From: Zizania palustris
Lineage: Eukaryota > Streptophyta > Magnoliopsida > Poales > Poaceae
NCBI GenBank assembly: GCA_019279435.1
Contig: JAAALK010000082.1
Coordinates: 76,232,989-76,296,988 of the forward strand
Length of the DNA: 64,000 nt
Direction of reading: 5' to 3'
Shown here: one piece after another, positions 10,152-19,686 of the stretch
Layout of the letters: each line of letters opens with the position of its first letter
Numbering within the stretch: position 1 is the first letter of the stretch
Made by a program: the position numbers and the translations under genes
Notes under the pieces: generated by a model
What the model was told of the DNA's origin: nothing
Database searches by the model: none
What the model saw: only the letters and a program-made list of their open reading frames with translations

Positions 10152-11096
10152 TGTTGGGGGAATAAATTTTCCCTTAAACAGGGGCCAAATGACATCAGCC
10201 TCCGGCGGCCTTCGGCCTAGATCCTGACACTGTCGAAGCATGCCCCTATCTGGTGAAGTTATTTCTAAGTCCCAAGGTTCCCTTCGGAGCCCCCTGGAGC
10301 GAGGCCTCCGAACCCCTTTCGGAGTCCTATTGAGCGAAGCCTCCAAGCTCCCTTTGAAGTTTGCCAGAAGCTATGTTTTAGGCTAACTTCGGAGTTATCC
10401 TCCGGGTTAACTTCGGAGTCAACCTCCGATCCTTGTTCGAAGTTAACATTCGAGCTCCTTTCGGAGCTCCCCGAAGCCAGTCTCTTGATCCTTTTCAGCC
10501 GGTTTGAAGCTAAGTCTCCGAGAACCCAGTTCGGAGTTCAATCCGGAGTATACTTCGAAGCCCACTTCAGAATGTCCTTCGAAACCTTCCTTGCGGCCTC
10601 CGCCTGAAGAGCTTCGGCCCCTACTCCGAGCCCAGGAGATATTTGTACCTCGCTGTAGTGTAGAAGTCATACCAGGGGCCTCTCTGCCCCTAGTATGTTG
10701 TTTAGCTGGTCAAGAAGTGATGTTTATCTGACACGTCTGTAAAGATGTAAAGCACTTTGTACAGTAGACTACCCATTTTCCCTTTTTTCCCCTATAAGCC
10801 TATGAGTTATAGAGGGCATTTAGGTCTTTTCCTTTGGCCTGCATGCCTATAAAAGCAGGGCCAAGCCCTTGTAATAGTTAGCTTCTCCAGGGCCATGAGA
10901 GCCCCGAGATTCACTAGACTCCACCGAGGCATACTATGCCAAATCCACCACAAACTGGACGTAGGGCTATTATCCCTTAGGGGAGGTCCAAACCAGTATA
11001 AATCTTTTCTCCTTCTGAGAGAATCCTTCGAGGTTCATTTTACACACTATACACACATACAAAACCTGTGTTGTAGCTAACACAATTGCTACAACA
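10152..11096 (+). repeat. 3' LTR of the truncated Tat-like element
   Basis: Starts TGTTGGGGGAAT after the purine tract and ends GCTACAACA. It has the same layout as the LTRs at 11549 and 17799: a region dense in CTTCGGAG/TTCGAAG motifs, then a TATA box (TATAAAAG, 10848-10855), then a CCTTGTAATAG stretch. It is 945 bp and lacks the GTTCGGAGGCCCC array of its relatives. It is inserted in the gag of an older gypsy element, whose reading continues at 11097. Confidence 0.85.
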
Positions 11097-11548
11097 GACG
11101 TCAAGTGTGAAATCCTAAGTTCTATCTCACCTGTATAAAGTAGTCGTGGAATTTTGTTCTAATTCAGCCCATGTTTGGATAGAGTTCGGCGGGAGTGCCG
11201 AAAACCAAGTGAAAGCGGTGCCGGATAGCGAGAGGGAAAACAACCTAAGTTTTAAAGCATCCAACCCACTAGCTTCTCCACACTGTGCTAAAAACTGACT
11301 GACATGCTCTAGTGTGGTTTTGTTACCCTCTCCGTCAAACATAGTGAATTCAGGGACTCTATAGCCGCGAGGGTAAGGTATCGTGTCAAAATGGTCGGGG
11401 TACGGCTTCTGGTAAACCCTAGTTTGACCCCTAGGTATGAAGCCGGTGCACTCCCTAAACAGTGCACAGATCCACTCCTCAACGTCATCCTAGCCTACTG
11501 CTTGTGCACGTCTTTCAGGCGGGGGCGCGACACATGGCGGTATGCCGG
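11097..11548 (-). pseudogene. Gypsy gag, capsid part, of the interrupted older element
   Basis: Minus-strand translation gives a Ty3/gypsy Gag capsid, with YPRGYRVPEF leading into FDGEGNKTTLEHVSQF and then LSLSGTAFTWFSALPPNSI. The clean stretch is 11342-11127. Beyond it the Gag similarity continues to 11097 only after small frame changes. The upstream part of the same gag is at 18948-19648, so two younger elements lie within this gene. Not functional. Confidence 0.85.
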
Positions 11549-11924
11549 TGTTGGGGGAACATATTTCCCCTGTACAGGGGCCAAATGACATCAGCCCGCG
11601 ACAGCCTTCGGCCCGGAGCCCAACGCTGTCGAGGCCTGTTTCCTCCACAGGAAATTGTTCCCAAGTCTCAAGGTTTGTGACGGAGCTTGCAGGGGCGAAG
11701 CCCCAGGGCCCCGACGAAGCCCTTCGAAGCAAGGTCCTTCGGAGCCCTCCGGGGCAAAGCCCTCGAGATCTCTTGAAGACCGCCAGAAGCTAGTCTCAGG
11801 ATAGCTTCGAAGCCAGCCTCCGGGCCATCTTCAGAGTTAGCCTTCGAGCCCTGTCCGGAGTTAGCCTTCGGGCTCCCTTTGGAGCTCCTCAGAGCTAGCC
11901 TCCAGACCCTCTCCGGCCGGTTCG

Positions 11925-12130
11925 GAGGGCCCGGTTCGGAGGGTCCAGCTCGGAAGACCCTGTTCGGAGGGTCCAGCTCGGAGCCCCGTTTCGGAGGTCC
12001 CGGGCCGGAGGCCACCCTCCGGGAGAAGGACGCCGGAGGCCACCCTCCGGAGAGTCCGGTTCGGAGGCCCCGGTTCGGAGGCCCCGGTTCGGAGGGCCTG
12101 GTTCGGAGGCCCCCAGTTCGGAGGCCAGTT
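11925..12130 (+). repeat. Degenerate tandem array of a GGTTCGGAGGCCCC-type unit (copy at about 18168-18400)
   Basis: A unit of about 14-17 bases, core GTTCGGAGG(G/C)CC, is repeated many times with variation and interleaved with CCGGAGGCCACCCTCCGG palindromes. The 3' LTR carries about 29 more bases in this array, consistent with slippage or unequal exchange after insertion. Confidence 0.8.
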
Positions 12131-12415
12131 CGAGGTCAAGGCTCCGAGACCCCAGTTCGGAGCCTTGTTTGGAGCTTTGTTCGAAGCCTTGCTCGGAGCA
12201 TGCTTCGAAGCCCCCCTTCGGCGTGCACTTCGAAGCCTTCTTCCCAGCCTCCGCCCCTGGTGTGTCATTTAGCTGGTCAAAACCTGGCATAGCCTGACAC
12301 GTCTGTAAGGCTGTAAAGCACTTTTGTACCGTAGCTAGCTCCTTTTCCCCTCTCTGCCCCTATGAGCCTAGGGCTCATAGGGGGCATCCCAGTCTTTTCC
12401 TTTGGCCTGCGTGCC

Positions 12416-12423
12416 TATAAAAG
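12416..12423 (+). promoter_or_regulatory. Sense LTR TATA box
   Basis: TATAAAAG in the context GTGCCTATAAAAGCAGGGCC. The same box is at 18695-18702 in the 3' LTR and 10848-10855 in the related LTR, always followed by CTTGTAATAG. Confidence 0.65.
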
Positions 12424-12669
12424 CAGGGCCAAGCCCTTGTAATAGGGACACACGCTCCAGGGGGCCATGAGACCCTGGGGTTATTCTCTCCACACCAAGG
12501 CACACCATGCCAAATCCACCACAAAATGGACGTAGGGCTATTATCCCCTAGGGGAGGCCCGAACTAGTATAAACACTTTCTCTCTCTGTGAGAACCCATC
12601 GAGGTTCATTCTCCGCATCATACTCCACCACAGAAAAACCTGCTGGAACTAACGCAATTGTTCCAACAG

Positions 12670-12690
12670 TTGGCGCCGTCCGTGGGGACC
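12670..12690 (+). other. Primer binding site of the non-autonomous Tat-like element
   Basis: TTGGCGCCGTCCGTGGGGA begins one base after the LTR end. The first ten bases pair with a tRNA ending ...ACGGCGCCA. The Tat element at 49600-61004 has the near-identical site on the minus strand (60488-60509), linking the two elements to the same priming class. Confidence 0.75.
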
Positions 12691-12984
12691 TTAGTACAAA
12701 AAGCTAAGTTCTCTGCCATTGTCTGCAACCTGAGGTACGCTTGAGGGGGGAGCTTTGAGGCTTCGTGCTTCGCGCACCCTTCGGCAAGGGGCTTCAGGTC
12801 CAGTCCGAAGGCCATCTTCGCCTTCCCTTATCCTTCGCATACCGGAGCTCACCCTCCGGCAAGGGGCTCCGCCCCACTCGTCGAAGGTCATCGAAGCCCC
12901 AGGGGCTACGAGGCCAACCTTTCAGTCACCTTACGAGTTATGTCCACTATCCAAAGTACCACTTCGATGTACAACTTCGCAGTC

Positions 12985-13400
12985 ACTTTGATATTTGAAG
13001 CCCTTCTTCGCTTTGATATTCGAAGCCCTGCTTTGCCCTGAAATTCGAAGCCCTGCTTCGCCTTTAAAGCAATTTCTGCCCTGTCTTATTGAAAAAACCA
13101 GAAGTCTTGCTTCGCCTTATCAAAAATCTGAAGCCTTGCTTCGCCTTATTTAAAAAAATCCGAAGCCTCGCTTCGCCTTACAAAATCCGGGGCACTCCTC
13201 CAAAGGCTACACAGCGCCCCCGGGCCCGTAGCAGTAACAGGGACTCCGGGCCGTGGCCCGACGCATCCAGGGATTCTAGGTTCCGTACCCGAAGCATCCC
13301 AGGGATTCCGGGTTCCGTACCCGAAGCATCCTACGGATTCCGGGTCACGTACCCGAAGCATCCTAGGGTCGAAGGTGACCCAGGGTCGAAGGTGGCCCGG
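12985..13400 (+). repeat. Two adjoining tandem-repeat tracts in the internal region
   Basis: From about 12985 to 13195 there are imperfect copies of a roughly 30-base unit with core TTCGAAGCCCTGCTTCGCC. From 13271 to about 13366 there are three copies of a 32-base unit beginning GGATTC(T/C)(A/G)GG and ending CCCGAAGCATCC, followed by three GGGTCGAAGGTGGCC-like copies to about 13415. Bases 13420-14015 are AT-richer, contain further scattered TTCGAAG motifs and show no gene I can support. Confidence 0.75.
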
Positions 13401-14015
13401 AGTCAAAGGTGGCTCACATTATCACAGGTTCGGTGAATCCACACCAAATATCCCTCATTACAGGACCAAGTTCCGAAGCCTTTCTTCATTATCCAAACAT
13501 GCTCCGAAGCCCTGCTTCGCGTGTTAATATAATATGCGCCTAAGCGTCTCGAAGTCATACTTCGCTGAAATCTAAGTGTGTTTGAGAGCCTCGCTCACGC
13601 ACAGCATCCAAATCCCAGCATGCCGAAGCATGCTTCGCTCAATTTGGTTATGCGAAAGCCTTGATTCGCACCAAATTAAAGCATTCGAAGCCCAAAAGAG
13701 GCCTTCGCTCAAATAAAATTTCATACATCGAAGCCGCCGAAAAGGCGCACCCTTCGCATCTTTATTTTTTGCCCGCACCAGCAACGGCTAAGTCCCTAGC
13801 TGCCACAAGCAAAGGGGGGAAGCATGTATGCGAGGTGTGCGAATGTAATACGCAGTGCGAGCGTGACAAGCGAGGACGTTCGAAGCTAAACAATGCGAAG
13901 CATACAGACGAAGTATGCAAATATAACTCCATTCATTGTATGACAATTGAGAAGTGTGTTACAAATATACTTCGAGAGCAAACTACGAGTAGTCTGTATC
14001 TAAGCCTAAGAAGAA

Positions 14016-17000
14016 TCATGTGCGAGGCCCCAACCCTCGCTTGCCTCTCTTTCGGCCAGGGCCCCCTCGACTGGACGAAGCCTCGTCGGAGCCCGCTCTC
14101 CCACATCTGGCTCGTCCAGGCTCTGAAGCCCGCGGACCTCGTCTTCCACTTTGCAGGTCGCTCCAAGTTAGCGAAGCAGGCGGTGCCGTATCAAAGGCAG
14201 AGAAGTCTAAGGCTTCATCGCCTGCTAAGGCCGTTCGCGAAGGTAGAGACAAAGGACTCTGAAGGGACTCCATCTTCACAGCGGCTAGCAAATCCTGAAC
14301 TACTTCGAATATGGCTTCGCCACTAGGGCCCCTCGGAAGCTTAAACCGAGGGGGGCCTTCGGACCTAGCTACTTCGAGGACCGCCCATAGCTGTCGAAGT
14401 TCTTCGGAGTCCTCGAGCACTTCGAGGTCTACACTCGGAGGCTGAGCCTAGGCAGGTATAAAAAACCCTCGCATTCATATTAATAAGCTGATAAAGTTTT
14501 TGCAAGGCCTGCAGCTAAGTATTACAAAGGAGCCTAAGGAGATCTACACCTTCGGAGGTGGAGGTGTCGATGTCGAAGGCCTGTCCGACGGGGCAGGTGC
14601 TTTGGATCGGCGAAGTTGTAGGGCCTTCTGGAGGTCGAGGACTACTTCGCAGCCTTGTTCCTTCCAAGGCTCCTGCAGCCGCCGCCATGCTCCGCGGACG
14701 CCCGGCGGAGGCGTCACCAAGTGCTGGCCCCCGAAGACCACCGGGGTCACGGAGGTTGCTGCCTGAAGGTGGTCGCACCCCGCTTCATGAAGCATGTGCA
14801 ACACCCCTTGGCCCGCGACTCGGCCGGCCATGAGGGAGAAGCCCTTTAGCGATTGCTCCGCCGTTGAAGCCACCGTCTTCAAGAAATCAACGCGGTCCCC
14901 AATTGGGTCCTGATCGCCGTAGTCCGGAGCCCGGCATTCGGTCCCTATTTGCTCAAGGACGTCGGTCAGGCTCCGGGTGGCTTCGCCAAGGTTGTCCACG
15001 ACGAAGTCTTCAAGCTTCTGAGCCCGTTGGCGGAGTGAAGCATTCTCCTTCGCCTGCCGGGCATCGGCGTCTTTCGAAGCCTTGAGCTCCGCGCGGAGCC
15101 GGCCCATCTCCGAAGCCAAAGCTTCCTTAGCCTTGTCGGCTTCAGCCTTCGCCGCCTCTGCCACGCCAGCCGAAGCCTCGGCCCGCCTTCGTTTCTCGGC
15201 TTCCACCGAGACTTCGCGGCGAAGGGCCTCCTTCTCCTCTGCGAGGCGCTCCATCCGCCTGTCTGTAGAAGTCGAAGCTGCTGCATTCAGTGCGAAGGCA
15301 TGTAGGAATTCAAGAAATCACAAGTATTAACCAAAGACTAAAGCACGGTTCGAAGGCTGCAAGGGGTTTCGCTCACCCGTATGAGGACTTCGTTCGCACT
15401 GATGAAGAGATCCGTGGGGTTCAAGTGGCTAAGTTGGGCCACCAAGTCCCCTGCCTCCGCAGCAGCACAAGCCTCGCGGAAGCCGTTGATCACCGCCTCC
15501 GTCACGCCCCCCCTCGGCTTGAAGGGGTGAACCACCTCCTCTACCACGGTCTCCTGCGCAGGCTTCGGCAAGGCGGGGCTCAAGCCCACCACGTCGACAT
15601 CCTCGTCGCTCTAAGGGTCCTCCCCGCCACGGCCTCCGCTGCCTCCATCTTCGGATGAAGTACTTTCGGACTCCGAATCGCTGCTGCTGCTGCTGCCACT
15701 GCTGCCCGAAGCTTCCGTGGGCTTCGCCTCAGCGGGCTTCGATCCGGCTCCGCCTGCCGGCTTTGCCACGATAGGCCTCGCATTGGCTTCATCCTCTGCA
15801 GAAAATCCAAGTCAAGATCCGCTTATTGAGGAAAAGAATGATTAAAGAGTTTACCTTCGTTAGAGATATCTTCGAAGGAAGGAGGGTCTAGGTGTGCCCT
15901 CCAATCCCTTCGCTGCGAGGCTAGCGCATCAACCTTCACGCCCGAAGTTGTTGCCGCCAGAGCATCCGTGGCCTCCTTGGCGGTGGGAGCAAACGCGTCG
16001 GCCTCTGCCGCCGAAGGCTTCGCCGCCAGGGGCTTCGCTGCCTTCTTGGGGGTCGGAGTAGTTGCGGGCTTCGCCGCAACCTCTCCCGGGTTAGGGACTT
16101 CGGCCACGGGGACCTCCGGCCGAGGCCCCGAAGCATATGGTTCATCGTCTTCCCCCCTCTTCCTCTTGGCTCCGACCGACGAGGTAGTAAGGTGGGAGAA
16201 GTCTGGCAGAGCAGGGAGCCCCTCGAGGTCGAGCGCGGTCCATACTCTGTTCCAGCGCTCCCAGGACCCCACAAGTGCGAGGCGCTGGGCCTGCTCCTCG
16301 GGGGTCGGAGTCCCAACGACTCGGTCTGCCACCGCGATGGCCTCCTCCGGAGCCATCATTTCGAGTTGGGCTTCATGAAAGGTTTAAGTCAGAAGTGAAG
16401 ATCTATGAAGTATAAAAGACGAAGAGATTGCGAAGCCTTACAGAAGCGTTCGAAGGCCAACTCACTAAGTTCCCCTCGACCCGAAGCCTGGAAGAGCCCC
16501 TCCGGCCAGGAGCGCGCGAGGGGGCTGAGCCGGAGGGTGATGAACTCCTCCGCGAGGTCCCTCATGCTCATCTTCGCCGCCACTCTCCGGAGTAGCGAGA
16601 TCCTCGAGTGAAGGATGTCTTCGCTGGTCTTCACCACCCCCTCGCGCCGGTAAGAGATAAGGGCGTTCGTACTCCGAAGGGGGGAGTTCGCACCGACGGA
16701 GGCGTAGAACCACTCCTGATCCCACTTCGAGTACCACTTGTTGTTCACAGCCCTCGCCGGGAAGGCGTCCTGGAACTCCTTCCGGAGCTGGAAGTTGGCG
16801 CTGCCGAAGGCCAGCGCCCTCTTGACGCGGTCTGCCCCCTCCCTCGGCTTCGGCTGGCAGTTGGCGTCGTGGAGGGTGACAAAGACGTCCGCGCGGCCCT
16901 CGCAGCCCTCGGCCCTCATAGTCCATTCAAAGATAGCCAACCTCGCCACTGCGTTGGGCGAAAGTTGAGGAAACTCGAGGTTGTAAGCCTTGAGGACTTC

Positions 17001-17345
17001 GCTCAGCATCCCCACTGCTGGCAGCCCGAGGCCGGCTTCGAAGAAGGCCTCAAACACTACCACTTCGTCAGCCCGAGGCCTCGGCATAGCCTCCGACTTC
17101 TCTGGGACCCGAAGCTAGATCTTCGCTGCGATCCTCCCTTCGCAGGCCCTCTGGACCGACTCCTCCGTGGAGATCGAAGCCCTCATCTCCAAGGTCTGCT
17201 CAAACTTGTCGGAGGGCGTCCGAAGGTCCCTCGGCCCCAGCCGCCTAGGTGGAGGCTTCGCCGCTGCAGCCGCTGCCACTTGCAGTTGGGCGGAGCTCGA
17301 GCTCGGACCCAGAGCCAAGGACTTCACCGCTGCCTTCTTCGGCAT
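14016..17345 (-). pseudogene. Antisense five-exon gene with Transposase_28-like (PF04195) domain, two in-frame stops
   Basis: Runs opposite to its host element. Inferred exons on the minus strand: 17345-16466, 16370-15855, 15795-15377, about 15280-14550 and 14448-14016, with GT..AG borders. Exon 1 carries the domain seen also at 50553 (VVVFEAFFEAGLGLPAVGML, then QLSPNAVARLAIFEW and KMSMRDLAEEF). Exon 2 has LVGSWERWNRVW, exon 3 an acidic Ser-rich linker, exon 4 a long coiled coil (MERLAEEKEALRREV...), and exon 5 a short domain (ELRQLWAVLEV...PPRFKLPRGPSG). Stops interrupt it at 17115-17117 (TAG) and 15611-15613 (TAG), and the exon 3/4 join is off by one base in my reading. Its role is unknown; PF04195 is named only as a putative gypsy type transposon domain. 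Confidence 0.75.
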
Positions 17346-17498
17346 CTTGGTGGGGCTTCGGCACGAAGGGCAAAGCTAGCGAAGGGCTAAAGCTAGCGGA
17401 GGGTGCTGTGCGCAAAGCCAGAAAGAAGAGAGCGAAGGTTGTAAGGCAATGAGAAGGAAGCAAATGAGAGCGCGCCGAAGCCGCACGCGGTAAAACCC

Positions 17499-17506
17499 TA
17501 TTTATA
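17499..17506 (-). promoter_or_regulatory. Antisense TATA box for the PF04195-type gene
   Basis: Minus-strand TATAAATAGGG lies about 155 bases before the antisense ATG at 17345. It is placed as an independent core promoter for the antisense gene and is outside the LTR. Confidence 0.65.
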
Positions 17507-17786
17507 GGCGCGGTAAGAATTCCAGCAGTCGTGGGCCAAACCCACTGCCAAGTGGGCCTCCAGCGAAGGCGAAGCGGCCCGGCGCAGGGTAACGGTAACT
17601 TTCTAGCCGTTGCGGAGCCGTTTGGGCTCCCGAGGTCTTTCTGACAAACTGGCGCAGGCATTAATTACCTGCAGTTTTCGAGGTCGCCTTCGGTCCAAGC
17701 TCCGAAGGCATGTTTTATCCGAAGTTGTATTTTGCAGGTCATTTGTCCTAAAGGAGCGTGCACCCCTTCGTCCCGAAGGCCTACAC

Positions 17787-17798
17787 GCGAGGGGCTAC
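17787..17798 (+). other. Polypurine tract of the non-autonomous Tat-like element
   Basis: GCGAGGGGCTAC directly before the 3' LTR start. The same GAGGGGCTAC precedes the LTR at 10152 and, on the minus strand, the LTR ending at 50094. Confidence 0.75.
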
Positions 17799-18947
17799 TG
17801 TTGGGGGAACATATTTCCCCTGTACAGGGGCCAAATGACGTCAGCCCACGACAGCCTTTGGCCCGGAGCCCAATGCTGTCGAGGCCTGTTTCCTCCATAG
17901 GAAACTGTTCCCAAGTCTCAAGGTTTGTGACGGAGCTTGCAGGGGTGAAGCCCCAGGGCCCCGACGAAGCCCTTCGAAGCAAGGTCCTTCGGAGCCCTCC
18001 GGGGCAAAGCCCTCGAGATCTCTTGAAGACCGCCAGAAGCTAGTCTCAGGCTAGCTTCGAAGCCAGCCTCCGGGCCATCTTCGGAGTTAGCCTTCGAGCC
18101 CTGCTCAGAGTTAGCCTTCGGGCTCCCTTCGGAGCTCCTCAGAGCTAGCCTTCGGACCCTCTCCGGCCGGTTCGGAGGGCCCGGTTCGGAGGGCCTGGAA
18201 CCAAGGCCCCTGGTTCGGAGGGTCCAGCTCGGAAGCCCCTGTTCGGAGGGTCCAACTCGGAGCCCCGTTTCGGAGGTCCCGGGCCGGAGGCCACCCTCTG
18301 GGAGAAGGACGCCGGAGGCCACCCTCCGGAGAGTCCGGTTCGGAGGCCCCGGTTCGGAGGCCCCGGTTCGGAGGGCCTGGTTCGGAGGCCCCCAGTTCGG
18401 AGGCCAGTTCGAGGTCAAGGCTCCGAGACCCTAGTTCGGAGCCTTGTTTGGAGCTTTGTTCGAAGCCTTGCTCGGAGCATGCTTCGAAGCCCCCCTTCGG
18501 CGTGCACTTCGAAGCCTTCTTCCCAGCCTCCGCCCCTGGTGTGTCATTTAGCTGGTCAAAACCTGGCATAGCCTAACACGTCTGTAAGGCTGTAAAGCAC
18601 TTTTGTACCGTAGCTAGCTCCTTTTCCCCTCTCTGCCCCTATGAGCCTAGGGCTCATAGGGGGCATCCCAGTCTTTTCCTTTGGCCTGCGTGCCTATAAA
18701 AGCAGGGCCAAGCCCTTGTAATAGGGACACACGCTCCAGGGGGCCATGAGACCCTGGGGTTATTCTCTCCACACCAAGGCACACCATGCCAAATCCACCA
18801 CAAACTGGACGTAGGGCTATTATCCCCTAGGGGAGGCCCGAACTAGTATAAACACTTTCTCTCTCTGTGAGAACCCATCGAGGTTCATTCTTCGCATCAT
18901 ACTCCACCATAGAAAAACCTGCTGGAACTAACGCAATTGTTCCAACA
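17799..18947 (+). repeat. 3' LTR of the non-autonomous Tat-like element
   Basis: TGTTGGGGGAACAT ... TTGTTCCAACA, 1,149 bp, with TATA box at 18695-18702. It differs from the 5' LTR by an extra block near 18185-18215 (containing GGCCTGGAACCAAGGCCCC) and scattered substitutions, so the insertion is older than that of the 5.4-kb LTR element. Confidence 0.9.
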
Positions 18948-19660
18948 GTCGGCATGTCGGCCATGAGGTTCATCCTCATGCGCTAGCTCGAGATATGTGA
19001 CGTGTTCGGGCCTATGCGCTTGTGCATGTGGCATGGGCAGCGTGGGTAAAACTGGCGCGGGCGCAGGTGGAGGTGGCTCATAGTACACATTGTTAGTCTA
19101 GCTGTAAGCATGGTGACTGGTCTCGGCCATAGATATCAAGGCTGGAGACGCAATGGATTTGCCGGTACTACCGTCAGTTCTGTTGTAAATGTGATTTATC
19201 GGAGCTATGCTAGCAATTGGAGCTGGAGGTACGACCTCGGTAAAGCCGAATCTTCTAAGTGTCGCCTCCACCTGAGAGGTAACTGTCGAATCTAAATGGT
19301 TGGCTAGCAAAGCGCTAACAGCTTGGTCTACTGATGCGTCTATTTTTTGCTCAATCTCTAAAGAAGATAAATGAGGCGATACTGGTGTTATCTAGGTCCG
19401 AGCAAGGTCGGGATGTTGACGTCACGCTTGATGAAGCCTACGCGTGTCTTGACGTAGCTCCCAAGCATGAGGTCTTGGAGTGCCTTCATCTTTGCCTCGA
19501 TCTCTGCTCGGTCTTCTGCGGGAATATCTTCAAGGGTAGGCGTCATGATGTTGCAGTTGTCTATATCTGCGCCTCCCATCGGATCCATCGGCAATGTAGA
19601 TGTAGTAGTCATTGTAGACATACCGGCGACCGATGTAGATGTACTCATGTTGGCGTAGCC
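18948..19660 (-). pseudogene. Gypsy gag, N-terminal part, of the interrupted older element
   Basis: Minus-strand frames contain a Met/Thr-rich start (19648, STLPMDPMGGADIDN), a region with EDIPAEDRAEIEAKM and, after a frame change, LANHLDSTVTSQVEATLRRF and a Pro-rich stretch (PPPPAPAPVLPTLPMPHAQ), with a stop near 19089. It ends at the target site of the 11549-18947 element and resumes at 11548. The start lies just after a primer site, as expected for gag. Frameshifts and a stop show it is dead. Confidence 0.75.
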
Positions 19661-19684
19661 TTCCCCAACGGAGTCGCCAAAAAG
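19660..19684 (-). other. Primer binding site of the older gypsy element
   Basis: Minus-strand TTTTTGGCGACTCCGTTGGGGAA directly follows the LTR end GTCAACA. TGGCGACTCC...GGGGAA is a common primer-site form in grass gypsy elements and sets the minus orientation. Confidence 0.7.
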
Positions 19685-19686
19685 TA

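Larger units (their letters stand above)
11549..12668 (+). repeat. 5' LTR of the non-autonomous Tat-like element
   Basis: TGTTGGGGGAACAT at the start and TTGTTCCAACA at the end, 1,120 bp. It contains a TATA box at 12416-12423 (TATAAAAG) and the TTCGGAG array at about 11925-12130. It closely matches the 3' LTR apart from one block missing here and scattered substitutions. Confidence 0.9.
11549..18947 (+). mobile_element. Complete non-autonomous Tat-like LTR retrotransposon carrying only an antisense gene
   Basis: LTRs 11549-12668 and 17799-18947, primer site just after the first and purine tract just before the second. The flanking 5-mers GCCGG (11544-11548) and GTCGG (18948-18952) fit a target duplication with one C-to-T change. 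The internal 5.1 kb has no gag, protease, reverse transcriptase or integrase. It holds tandem repeats (12985-13400) and a minus-strand five-exon gene (17345-14016). The element is therefore non-autonomous. Its primer site and purine tract resemble those of the Tat element at 49600-61004, though LTR length and sequence differ, so they are different families of one lineage. Confidence 0.88.

Noticed and set aside
11668..12290. Long ORFs on both strands through the TTCGGAG array (and at 17918-18569)
   Set aside because: They are translations of a tandem repeat (EPGPPNR-type text) open in several frames. The array is a repeat, not a gene.
12985..13400. CRISPR-like appearance of short repeats with variable parts
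   Set aside because: Repeats are imperfect, adjacent rather than regularly spaced, and lie in a plant retrotransposon.
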